DNA of 40,046 nucleotides, taken from contig JAZRHM010000002.1 of assembly GCA_045644765.1 (NCBI GenBank), positions 1-40,046 on the forward strand. Reading direction: 5' to 3'. The notes beneath the pieces were generated by a model, which ran no database searches, was not told the origin of the DNA, and worked only from the letters and a program-made list of their open reading frames with translations. Below, one piece after another: positions 33,623 to 40,046 of this stretch (positions are counted from its first letter, which is position 1; every line of letters begins with the position of its first letter). This DNA is from JAFTYO01 sp045644765. Lineage in GTDB: Bacteria; Pseudomonadota; Alphaproteobacteria; RF32; CAG-239. The translations under genes and the position numbers were made by a program.

Positions 33623-34414
33623 TCAAAATTTATCAGATATTTGGCTTTGTTTTGCTGCACTGATAACTTTTCCTAATCTTGCTTCTTTTAGCTTTTTAGG
33701 GGTAATTCTATTTGCTTCACTTCCGCAGTGGCTACGATATAAAAAAGATTTACCATCTTCATGTCTACAAACAAAACCGACACAATTTTTTTGTTTTTTA
33801 TCATCACAATCGGCATTATGATTTACAGCATCAATAAAATCGGTAAATATAGTTTTATCCATATCAGCAGACATAATTCTTGGAGCATTATTCTTTGTCG
33901 GGTTTGCAGGATCATAAACAAACATTTGATTGTTATCTTCAAATATGACATAAGTATGTGGTCCTATTTCACCATCTGTTACATGAACGTAACTATTTAC
34001 CAGATATGATTTTATATCACACTGCTGACATAAATATTGGGATACTGCAGCTCTTTCAAAACACATACTCATTTGATGTTCCAGTAAATAAGAAAAAGGT
34101 TCTCTATCTAAAATACAAGATGCACGTTCCTGACGTTTGTCCGGTGGACATAAAGGCATAGTATTTTCTATAAAATTTTGCATTATTGCAAATTTTTCTT
34201 GTAAGGATGACGATTTTTTTAATGCTTCTTCTGTTTTTTTAAATTTTACTCTAAACACATGATTGTTTTTACAACATTCATTAATATCAAAATTTATATC
34301 TGTCACAAAAGAGCCGTAACCACTACCTAACATAGGCACAGTTCCTGATGTTATATTGTCAGCTATGACAAAATCTGTATTGTTATTGGCAACTATATTG
34401 CAGTTATATTGCAT
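33623..34414 (-). CDS. Transglutaminase-like cysteine protein
   Basis: The 263-residue protein has Cys118 in QMSMCFERAA, His153 in GPHTYVIFED and Asp168 in FVYDPANP. Order and spacing fit the transglutaminase-like (papain-fold) triad, used by proteases, amidases and crosslinking enzymes. Many other cysteines are present (CLCQQC, CDDKKQKNC). There is no signal peptide. The C-terminal segment is basic. A promoter TTGCTT-17-TATAAT lies upstream. It is followed by the ankyrin gene. Activity and target are inferred. Confidence 0.7.
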   Translation of the reverse strand: MQYNCNIVANNNTDFVIADNITSGTVPMLGSGYGSFVTDINFDINECCKNNHVFRVKFKKTEEALKKSSSLQEKFAIMQNFIENTMPLCPPDKRQERASCILDREPFSYLLEHQMSMCFERAAVSQYLCQQCDIKSYLVNSYVHVTDGEIGPHTYVIFEDNNQMFVYDPANPTKNNAPRIMSADMDKTIFTDFIDAVNHNADCDDKKQKNCVGFVCRHEDGKSFLYRSHCGSEANRITPKKLKEARLGKVISAAKQSQISDKF

Positions 34415-34445
34415 TATTATCTCTAAATTTTATGTAACTGCTGTT

Positions 34446-34474
34446 ATTATACAATAAATAATATATATAAGCAA
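34446..34474 (-). promoter_or_regulatory. Predicted promoter of the transglutaminase-like/ankyrin unit
   Basis: On the minus strand TTGCTT (34469-34474) and TATAAT (34446-34451) have a 17-nt spacer. The remaining spacer up to 34677 holds a weak hairpin AAAAGTC/GACTTTT (34538-34563) but no gene. Confidence 0.7.
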
Positions 34475-34677
34475 CAGTAATTTAACTGATATGATACTTA
34501 ACACGAGTAGGAAAACTTTGTTTTACGTTACAACGTGAAAAGTCACTTTAAAAGACGACTTTTTAACTCTGCCTGGAGACTACTTACAATTCTCGAGGTT
34601 ATTGTATAAAATTTTCTTGACTTTTATAGAGGTGTTATCTCAAAATTAAAATAGAAAACGAAGAAAGATGAGTATAG

Positions 34678-35841
34678 ATGAATTACAGATTTGGTGTTTA
34701 TGGTGATAGTATAGCATTTGGTTATGGCAACAATAACCAAAGCTGGTTTGATGAGCTTTATTCTGAAAGCCAAGTATTAAAACTTGCGCAAAATGGCGAA
34801 AAGATTGAAGATGTATTACGCAAAATAAAACAAGATACAAATAATTATAATACTTTGTTTTTTGCTGTCGGAATTAACAATTTACTATCAGAAAATCCCA
34901 AACCTAACCAAATAGATATTGAAAATATTGTAAATCAATATGAAGAAGTGTTAAAAGTTGTACGAACAAAATCTTTACACATTGTTGTTCAATCAGTTTT
35001 ACCTGTGCAAGAAGAACTTTTTCCACAACAAGATTGGCTAAATGAAGATAAATGGGGATTTAATGCAGATATTGAAGCATTTAATAAAAGTATAGCTCAA
35101 TTATGCAAAAGATATCAAATTAAGTTTTTAGATGCTTATACAAACTTTTGTTCAACGGATTTATCTGATTTTTATATAGATGCTGTTCACTTAAATAAAG
35201 CAGGACAAAGTGAATTGGCAAAGATTTATAAAAATAAAATTATGAAAATAAAATATGTGATTTTTGATGTCGGTGGTGTGTGTTATCCTTATTCTCTTGA
35301 TAACCTAAATCAATATTTTCGCGATAAAGTAGCAGATAAAAATGATTTTGATAGTAAAAAAGGTATAAAATCTTTTAATTATAATCCTTTTATGACAGGA
35401 GAAGTAAATTTTACTCAATTTTGTAAAGATTTATGTAATCATTGTAAAATTAGCTACTCTCAGGATATGGAAGAAAAAATAGATATTGCAATGCACAATG
35501 GAGTTGGATCCATTTTTGAAGAAACATTAATGGTAATGGACGAATTAAGAAAACAAAATATAGAGATATGTTTATTATCCAATGCGTTGCCTAATTTAAT
35601 AGATACTGCGGATTTTCTAACAAACAGAGAAAATATTTTTGTATCTTATGAATTAAGATTATTAAAGCCAGATTTAGAAATTTATAAAAAAGTTATGGAA
35701 AAATTAAATGCTACTCCAGAAGAAATTGTATTCATTGATGATAAGCCTAAAAATGTAGATGCTGCAAAATCACTAGGAATACACGGAATTGTTTTTAATC
35801 AACAAACAATAATAGATAAAATAAACAAATTTATTTGTTGA
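34678..35841 (+). CDS. SGNH hydrolase fused to a HAD-superfamily hydrolase
   Basis: The 387-residue protein joins two domains. Residues 1-185 form an SGNH/GDSL esterase: block I GDS (residues 9-11, nucleophile Ser11), GINN near 65 and Asp168-x-x-His171 (DAVH). Residues about 190-387 form a HAD hydrolase: Asp197 in FDVGGV, SNA near 302, the lysine in LKPD near 335 and FIDDKPKNVDAAKSLGI near 358. The second motif I aspartate is Gly, as in DxGG-type HADs. No internal ribosome site precedes Met189, so a single fusion chain is likely. Ester hydrolysis plus phosphate removal from one metabolite is a possible role. Confidence 0.83.
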   Translation: MNYRFGVYGDSIAFGYGNNNQSWFDELYSESQVLKLAQNGEKIEDVLRKIKQDTNNYNTLFFAVGINNLLSENPKPNQIDIENIVNQYEEVLKVVRTKSLHIVVQSVLPVQEELFPQQDWLNEDKWGFNADIEAFNKSIAQLCKRYQIKFLDAYTNFCSTDLSDFYIDAVHLNKAGQSELAKIYKNKIMKIKYVIFDVGGVCYPYSLDNLNQYFRDKVADKNDFDSKKGIKSFNYNPFMTGEVNFTQFCKDLCNHCKISYSQDMEEKIDIAMHNGVGSIFEETLMVMDELRKQNIEICLLSNALPNLIDTADFLTNRENIFVSYELRLLKPDLEIYKKVMEKLNATPEEIVFIDDKPKNVDAAKSLGIHGIVFNQQTIIDKINKFIC

Positions 35842-35870
35842 TTTTAACAATGTCTCTCAGAAATTTATCA

Positions 35871-35903
35871 AACCTTTGTGAATTTTTGCAGAGGTTATTT
35901 TTT
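35871..35903 (+). terminator. Terminator of the SGNH-HAD gene
   Basis: A stem AACCTTTG / CAGAGGTT (one wobble) with a 10-nt loop is followed by ATTTTTT. Confidence 0.75.
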
Positions 35904-35960
35904 ATGCTCAAAAAAGGCTGAAATTAGCTAAGTTGTTGAAAAATATAGAGGTGAGTTCGA

Positions 35961-36245
35961 AGGTGCAATAAAATAGGTCTTCAAAATATGTTCATCTTCG
36001 AACAGGCTTAAATGCTTGTAAAAGGTAAGCAATCAAGGAAAATATTAAAAAAATTACTTAAAGACCACAGATATATAAGAGTTGAGTGGGAAAAACGTGA
36101 TTCTTTCGGTCGTATCTTAGGCAAAGTCTATTTAGGTGACATAAAATCTAATGGTATTATTGATGTTAACCAATATATGCTCAAAACCGGCGGTTGCAAT
36201 AAATACGTGCCAAAGAATGCGAGGAAAAGATCTAAAGATAAGTAA
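35961..36245 (+). pseudogene. Decayed thermonuclease (SNase-like) gene
   Basis: From the ATG at 36012 a 77-residue frame matches the C-terminal half of SNase-family nucleases: GKQSRKILKKLLKD, RDSFGRILGKVYLGD and QYMLKTGGCNKYV, including the Arg of the DxxGR motif. In the same frame upstream, after an in-frame stop at 36009, the text IGLQNMFIFEQA recalls the family's IRLxxIDAPEQ, with key Asp and Pro lost. The N-terminal OB-fold half and the signal peptide are missing. Most likely a dead gene. Confidence 0.65.
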
Positions 36246-36450
36246 TTTAAGTCATGTAGTAAAATACGGTGACGTAGAAGTTTTATACATAAATAAATCC
36301 TATTTATTTGTATAATGATAGAAGGCTTGTTGTTGAATTTTGTGTAACAATAACTAGAAAATCTTGCAGATAATGAAAAAACATGTAATAAGTACTTAAA
36401 GAAATGCTGTGTTTTAGTAATTTTTTCATAAATTAAGAAGAGGTATATTA

Positions 36451-37032
36451 ATGAAAGAATGGTTTGAAAATTTCAAACAAAAACTTAAGGAACAGTCAAT
36501 AACAATATGCTCCTATTTGTTTTGGATTATAATACTAGCCGTTTCTACAACCGTTTTTCTTTTATGTTTTGGAAATAAAATATATACCTTTTATAGTAAG
36601 CATATTATGATTCCTAAAGTGGAAGAACTTTCATCTTGTGAATTGAATTATGTTAATAAATTAATAGATAAGGGAGGGTTAACAACCGTTTCAGATTTTT
36701 ATACTGGTACAATAGCATACTATGATAGTTTAATTTCCATCTTGGTAGCATTGTTAGGACTTTTTGCTGTAATATCCTGGATGGTTAATCGTTTAAAGAT
36801 AAAAAATGAAGTTGAAAATATTGTACAAGAACATTTAGATAAAAAGGATCATCAGCGTCTTTTGAAAGAGTTATTAAAACAAGTTCTTGATGTTAATTTT
36901 AAATCAACTATTAACGAAACAGGTGTAAAAGATGAAATAAGAAATGAAATACTTCAATTAGTTATAGCAGATATTGAGAAAGACAAGCAACAAACGAAAG
37001 AAATATTAAAAGTCGACGGAAAGGAAAAATAA
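36451..37032 (+). CDS. Two-helix membrane protein of the ImmA/beta cassette
   Basis: The 193-residue protein has membrane helices near residues 20-42 and 90-110. A roughly 45-residue loop lies between them and a charged cytoplasmic coiled-coil tail of about 80 residues follows. No family recognised. AGAGG lies 7-8 nt before the ATG and a TATAAT box lies at 36311-36316. Its stop is 1 nt before the ImmA/IrrE gene, so it is first of a three-gene operon. It may be a membrane sensor or pore-type effector; this is inference from position and topology. Confidence 0.72.
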   Translation: MKEWFENFKQKLKEQSITICSYLFWIIILAVSTTVFLLCFGNKIYTFYSKHIMIPKVEELSSCELNYVNKLIDKGGLTTVSDFYTGTIAYYDSLISILVALLGLFAVISWMVNRLKIKNEVENIVQEHLDKKDHQRLLKELLKQVLDVNFKSTINETGVKDEIRNEILQLVIADIEKDKQQTKEILKVDGKEK

Positions 37033-37033
37033 A

Positions 37034-37615
37034 ATGGCAACAAATTTATCAAATTTAAATAATTTTCTAAATCCGTCATTACAAAGTGATGAAGCTAAAT
37101 TAACTAATAAGGATATATATCCAGTCACACCTTCGCAAATTGAAGAAGAATGCATAAGACTAGGGATACCAACGAATCCTTTAAATATTGAGCGTGTAGT
37201 CACAGAAATATTTAAAATGAAAATATGTCCTGAAGATTTAGGCAAGACTATTTCCGGTTTTTTAGAGAGAATAGGTAATCAATGGTGTATATATATAAAT
37301 AAATACGAAAGTGATTTGCGAAAAAGATTCACTATTGCGCATGAATTAGGACATTTTATTCTTCATAAAGATCGCATTATTGCACAAGGTGCTTCCGAGC
37401 CTGATCAAATATTTTTCAGAAGTAGTGATACAAATTCGATAGAGCAACAAGCAAATAATTTTGCATCCGAGCTATTGATGCCAAAGGAAGAATTCATCAA
37501 AGCAATCAATGACGGATGTAATACATTAGAAAAACTATCTGAATACTTCCATCTTTCGACATCGGCTGTTAAATATAGAGCCTATAAGCTTGGTATAATA
37601 AAGGAGTACGAATGA
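37034..37615 (+). CDS. ImmA/IrrE family metallo-endopeptidase
   Basis: The 193-residue protein has the HExxH zinc site in FTIAHELGHFILHKD near residues 98-112. EQQANNFASELLMPKEEF near residues 137-154 carries the downstream glutamate of this family. The C-terminal part resembles a small helix-turn-helix (LSEYFHLSTSAVKYRAYKLG). Relatives cleave HTH repressors in phage/ICE control (ImmA) or in stress response (IrrE). No partner HTH repressor is adjacent. It overlaps the beta-like gene by 4 nt (ATGA), showing tight coupling. Confidence 0.88.
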   Translation: MATNLSNLNNFLNPSLQSDEAKLTNKDIYPVTPSQIEEECIRLGIPTNPLNIERVVTEIFKMKICPEDLGKTISGFLERIGNQWCIYINKYESDLRKRFTIAHELGHFILHKDRIIAQGASEPDQIFFRSSDTNSIEQQANNFASELLMPKEEFIKAINDGCNTLEKLSEYFHLSTSAVKYRAYKLGIIKEYE

Positions 37616-38781
37616 TGACGGAATATGTGTACTGTCCTGTATTAAAAACAAGACCTGCTGAAATAAATGCTTATGAATTATTAAATGATATAATAAAAGA
37701 CAAAATTTTACCTATTATTGAACTAACGGGAGCTATAGGTTATACTTACCCTAAAAATTATAAAATTGTTGAATTACGTGGGACCAGAAGGTCTGGTGAT
37801 ATAAATACGAAATTACAAAAAATTTATGATTTAATGCAAAAGCGTCGCTTTATCTTAGATATTACTGATGATGAAGCTTTGATGTATGATGGTTTAAGCT
37901 CATCAAAAGGAGGTTTGCTAGATCCTTCTAATGGTTATGAGAAATGGATTGATTTTTTAACACATAACGATGATTTCAGAAAACTCGTTATTCCGACAAT
38001 ACAATTTGATACGAGTAAGCCTAGAGAAGATATTGAAAATCAGATTAAATCATTAAACAAATATTTTGATGTCGTATCTATTAAACTACCTGCTTTAGTG
38101 AAAACATCTGATTTGTTTTCAACTAATATACAATTTAATCCGGTAATAAAGTTGGTGTTAGATTTTATCAGTAGTTTTATCTCTTTAGAAAAGTTGATTT
38201 TAATTTTAGATTTTGGATATATTAACAATTTTGAAGAAACAAAAAGAATTATAGAAGGTAATATCAAAGATTTGAATGATTTACAAAAATTGAAGGCTAT
38301 TATACCTGTTTCTTCGTGTTTCCCGAATTTTGTCTCTAAAGTTTCTCATCCAATAACGATATCAGAAACAAATGTGTATGAATTAGTAAAAAATCACAGT
38401 ACGTCGAATACAGTAGTTTATGGAGATTTTGCGTCACTTCATCCTGTTAAATATGATATGGGGGGAGGTGGTTGGATTCCTAGAATAGATTATATTATTG
38501 CCAACTCTGAAGGAAAACCCATAGAGTATGAATATAAGAGAGGTGTGAAAAGAAATACAAGTTCAGAATATTTTATGTTGGCTCAAGAAGTTATAGCATC
38601 TCCTAAGTATCATCCAATATCTGAAGTAATAACAGAAGGGGATATTAGAATTCAGAAGAAAGCTTTAGGTGATATAGAAGGTAAATCTCCATCTTACTGG
38701 ATTGCGACAAGGGCTAATCTATATATGACAATGCAATGCTTATATTTTATGAAAAATAAGTGTTCTTATTTATCCTTGTAA
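37612..38781 (+). CDS. T4-beta-like (Beta_protein/sce7725-like) family protein
   Basis: The 389-residue protein starts MTEYVYCPVLKTRPAEINAY and carries PIIEL, RFILDIT, LVIPTIQFD and LILDFGYI strands, the TIM-barrel-like pattern I associate with the phage T4 beta protein family. It ends with a conserved block GGWIPRIDYIIANSEG and YWIATRANLYMT. Function is unproven; relatives occur near ImmA/IrrE genes and in mobile/defence contexts. GGAG lies 5 nt before the first ATG. Its 3' end overlaps the convergent sce7726-like gene by 35 nt. Confidence 0.72.
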   Translation: MMTEYVYCPVLKTRPAEINAYELLNDIIKDKILPIIELTGAIGYTYPKNYKIVELRGTRRSGDINTKLQKIYDLMQKRRFILDITDDEALMYDGLSSSKGGLLDPSNGYEKWIDFLTHNDDFRKLVIPTIQFDTSKPREDIENQIKSLNKYFDVVSIKLPALVKTSDLFSTNIQFNPVIKLVLDFISSFISLEKLILILDFGYINNFEETKRIIEGNIKDLNDLQKLKAIIPVSSCFPNFVSKVSHPITISETNVYELVKNHSTSNTVVYGDFASLHPVKYDMGGGGWIPRIDYIIANSEGKPIEYEYKRGVKRNTSSEYFMLAQEVIASPKYHPISEVITEGDIRIQKKALGDIEGKSPSYWIATRANLYMTMQCLYFMKNKCSYLSL

Positions 38782-39403
38782 TGGTCTTTAAATCTTCAAC
38801 TGTTGTATAATTACCTCGGTCTTTCAAAAATAGGGTATAATTTTTACCGTACCTGCTTTTTAAGGATAATATTATTTCTTTTTTTATAATTTCTAGTTTG
38901 ACATCAGATACAATTTTTCGTTTCAAACATTCGATATCTAGACCTTTTTTATTTATTAGATGCTCTAAATCTCTTCTCCACAATATGGATAATAAATCAT
39001 TTTTTTTAAATTTCTTAATTTGCCGAGCTTCTTTTTTAATTTGCAATGTTTGCTTTTTAACAAGAATCCCTACGGATTTAGGTAAATTGCGAATTTCTAG
39101 ATGATTTTTAAATTTTTCAGCAATAACAATATAAACTTTATCAAATATTTTTATATAATCCTCTACTTGCGTATTAAGTTTATTTAAGGAATCTAATTCA
39201 CTTTTAATCTCAAAACCGATAAGATAATCTCCTTGTATTATAACCAAATCAGCTCTCCTATTTCCTTTAAAAAAAGGAACTTCATTAATAATCAAATCAG
39301 CACTATTATGGGATAACCAATAATCTATCGTTATGGCTTTTAGACAAGAAGCATTTTCTCTACAAGACACCGGATAATGTATTTTTTCTTTTTTTTCAAT
39401 CAT
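38747..39403 (-). CDS. sce7726-like protein with PD-(D/E)XK nuclease core
   Basis: The 218-residue protein has Glu41, Asp52 in RRADLVII and Glu65-Ile-Lys67 in GFEIKSELDSL, the E-D-ExK arrangement of restriction-type and Holliday-type nucleases. The N-terminal half carries this core and the C-terminal half is Lys-rich and helical, ready for nucleic-acid binding. Similarity to the sce7726 family is by recall of that family's layout. Members are often beside sce7725/beta-like proteins. Here it is convergent and overlapping with that gene. There is no Shine-Dalgarno site. Tentative nuclease effector of the cassette. Confidence 0.7.
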   Translation of the reverse strand: MIEKKEKIHYPVSCRENASCLKAITIDYWLSHNSADLIINEVPFFKGNRRADLVIIQGDYLIGFEIKSELDSLNKLNTQVEDYIKIFDKVYIVIAEKFKNHLEIRNLPKSVGILVKKQTLQIKKEARQIKKFKKNDLLSILWRRDLEHLINKKGLDIECLKRKIVSDVKLEIIKKEIILSLKSRYGKNYTLFLKDRGNYTTVEDLKTITRINKNTYFS

Positions 39404-39439
39404 TGCGTAAATTTACATAGTTTATCTTAATAACTATAT

Positions 39440-39474
39440 ATTATACAACATAAATTAAAATCAACAGTTAACTG
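39440..39474 (-). promoter_or_regulatory. Predicted promoter of the sce7726-like gene with overlapping palindrome
   Basis: On the minus strand TATAAT (39440-39445) is clear; the -35 position (39463-39468) reads ACTGTT. A perfect 10-bp palindrome CAGTTAACTG (39465-39474) covers the -35 position and could be an operator. Confidence 0.45.
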
Positions 39475-39636
39475 AAAATAAAAACAACATTTCTATTTAA
39501 GAATTTACAAAGTGTAATAGAAAAATAACTTCTTTCCCTCAAGGAAATAAAGTCTATCTTCTCCCGAAATCCCGTTTCATATCATTTGGGACCTGAAATT
39601 GTATAAATGCTTGAAAAATAAAGAAACTCATTATAA

Positions 39637-39692
39637 GTGGTCCGTGTAAATGCCCAAAATGAGCTGTTTTTGAAACATCTTACACGGACCAC
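39637..39692. repeat. 56-bp element with 13-bp perfect terminal inverted repeats
   Basis: GTGGTCCGTGTAA (39637-39649) and TTACACGGACCAC (39680-39692) are perfect inverted copies around a 30-nt centre. It lies in the 500-nt gap between the sce7726-like gene and the last gene. There is no T-run next to it. It could be the joined ends or a short remnant of an insertion sequence, a MITE-like element or a protein-binding site. Otherwise the gap holds only the coding remnant listed next and AT-rich DNA. Confidence 0.6.
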
Positions 39693-39712
39693 CTTAAGTG
39701 TTTGATTTATAA

Positions 39713-39877
39713 AGAAAAAAGGACGATTTCTCGTCCTTTATACAATCTGGCTGGCAGGAGGACGCAGGAATAAAAGAAAAATCCGCTCAACTTTACAATG
39801 TACTTGTCAATCATTACAACGAAATATTGGCAATGAAAGACCAAGTTAAATTGATAAAAAGTTTACTCGATGCTTGA
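39713..39877 (+). pseudogene. Open frame without start, possible gene remnant
   Basis: The frame is open from a stop at 39710 to the TGA at 39877 and has protein-like text in its last 35 codons (IKEKSAQLYNVLVNHYNEIL and KLIKSLLDA). No ATG, GTG or TTG start with a ribosome site is seen. A hairpin AAAGGACGA-TTTC-TCGTCCTTT (39718-39739) sits at its beginning and may be a terminator from a former neighbour. Probably the 3' end of a lost small gene. Confidence 0.35.
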
Positions 39878-39904
39878 AATTATTTTCGATATGAAAATAC
39901 AAGG

Positions 39905-40046
39905 CTACTTTTCCAGTTTTACGCCGTTAATTAATATTAATTTATCATTTCCGGCGGCAATTTCTTTTAAACGGCTAGTAAAACCACTCTTGGAGAATAG
40001 CCCGTAAGTAATGTCGTTTCCGGAAAAATCTTTAGTCTTGCACTTT
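39905..40046 (-). CDS. C-terminal end of a probable ATPase (ATPase_2/DUF234 type), cut by window edge
   Basis: The last 46 residues read ...DITYGLFSKSGFTSRLKEIA and end LILINGVKLEK-stop. The FSKSGFT motif followed by a hydrophobic strand is what I recall from the C-terminal domain of archaeal-type ATP-binding proteins (DUF234). The P-loop part lies outside the window, so the assignment rests on one motif. Confidence 0.55.
   Translation of the reverse strand, partial: KCKTKDFSGNDITYGLFSKSGFTSRLKEIAAGNDKLILINGVKLEK

Noticed and set aside
34538..34563. Hairpin AAAAGTC/GACTTTT as a terminator or tRNA arm
   Set aside because: Seven AT-rich pairs, no gene ends before it on plus, and no tRNA cloverleaf can be drawn in 34490-34670.
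1..40046. CRISPR arrays, rRNA or tRNA genes, intact insertion sequences
   Set aside because: No evenly spaced direct repeats, no tRNA cloverleaf, no rRNA segment and no transposase frame were found.

Overview
The window looks like chromosomal DNA of an AT-rich alphaproteobacterium, plausibly an uncultured, host- or gut-associated one. The basis is gene order: rpsL-rpsG-fusA-tuf; ihfB-lapA-accD; an EIIA(Man)-HPr pair of the regulatory nitrogen/carbon PTS type; and ffh-rpsP-rimM-trmD-rplS. Most core genes have Shine-Dalgarno starts. The lineage is inferred from content only.

Layout. 1-3.3 kb: the str ribosomal operon on the minus strand, with a promoter and leader hairpin upstream of rpsL. 3.3-10.4 kb: a DMT-like transporter, an M3 oligoendopeptidase, a large exported Cys-rich protein and a small exported His-rich, TPSR-repeat protein. 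10.4-12.7 kb: accD, lapA-like, ihfB and tsaB (minus). 12.8-17.5 kb: a membrane PAS protein without a kinase domain, an acidic/basic hypothetical, then an operon of an unknown small protein, EIIA-Man, HPr and a solitary DNA methyltransferase. 17.5-21.3 kb: ffh with a structured 5' leader, then rpsP-rimM-trmD-rplS. 21.4-22.6 kb: Nudix hydrolase and flavodoxin-fold oxidoreductase.

22.7-36.2 kb is accessory. It encodes an exported HEWGH metalloprotease, two related large proteins with apparent Cys-His-Asn peptidase cores and Gln-rich tails, a transglutaminase-like protein, an ankyrin-type protein, an SGNH-HAD fusion, a GNAT with an overlooked 59-residue ferredoxin, two orphan proteins of unknown family, a GrpB protein, a phosphoribosyltransferase and a decayed thermonuclease. 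The peptidase-like and ankyrin proteins read like candidate effectors or inter-bacterial/host-interaction proteins. No secretion system is in view.

36.4-39.4 kb is a compact cassette: a two-TM protein, an ImmA/IrrE metallopeptidase, a T4-beta-like protein and, convergent with it, an sce7726-like protein with an E-D-ExK nuclease core. It looks like a defence or stress module. The last 0.6 kb has a perfect inverted-repeat element, a coding remnant and the C-terminal end of a probable DUF234-type ATPase.

A cross-cutting signal: three plus-strand genes (M3 peptidase and the two orphans near 24.5 and 25.3 kb) share a near-identical promoter-leader layout, with a start codon in ATGTTT(A/C)AC about 20 nt after the -10 box and no obvious Shine-Dalgarno site before the main ATG. 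In two of them the leader spells the same tiny ORF, Met-Phe-Asn-Tyr-stop.
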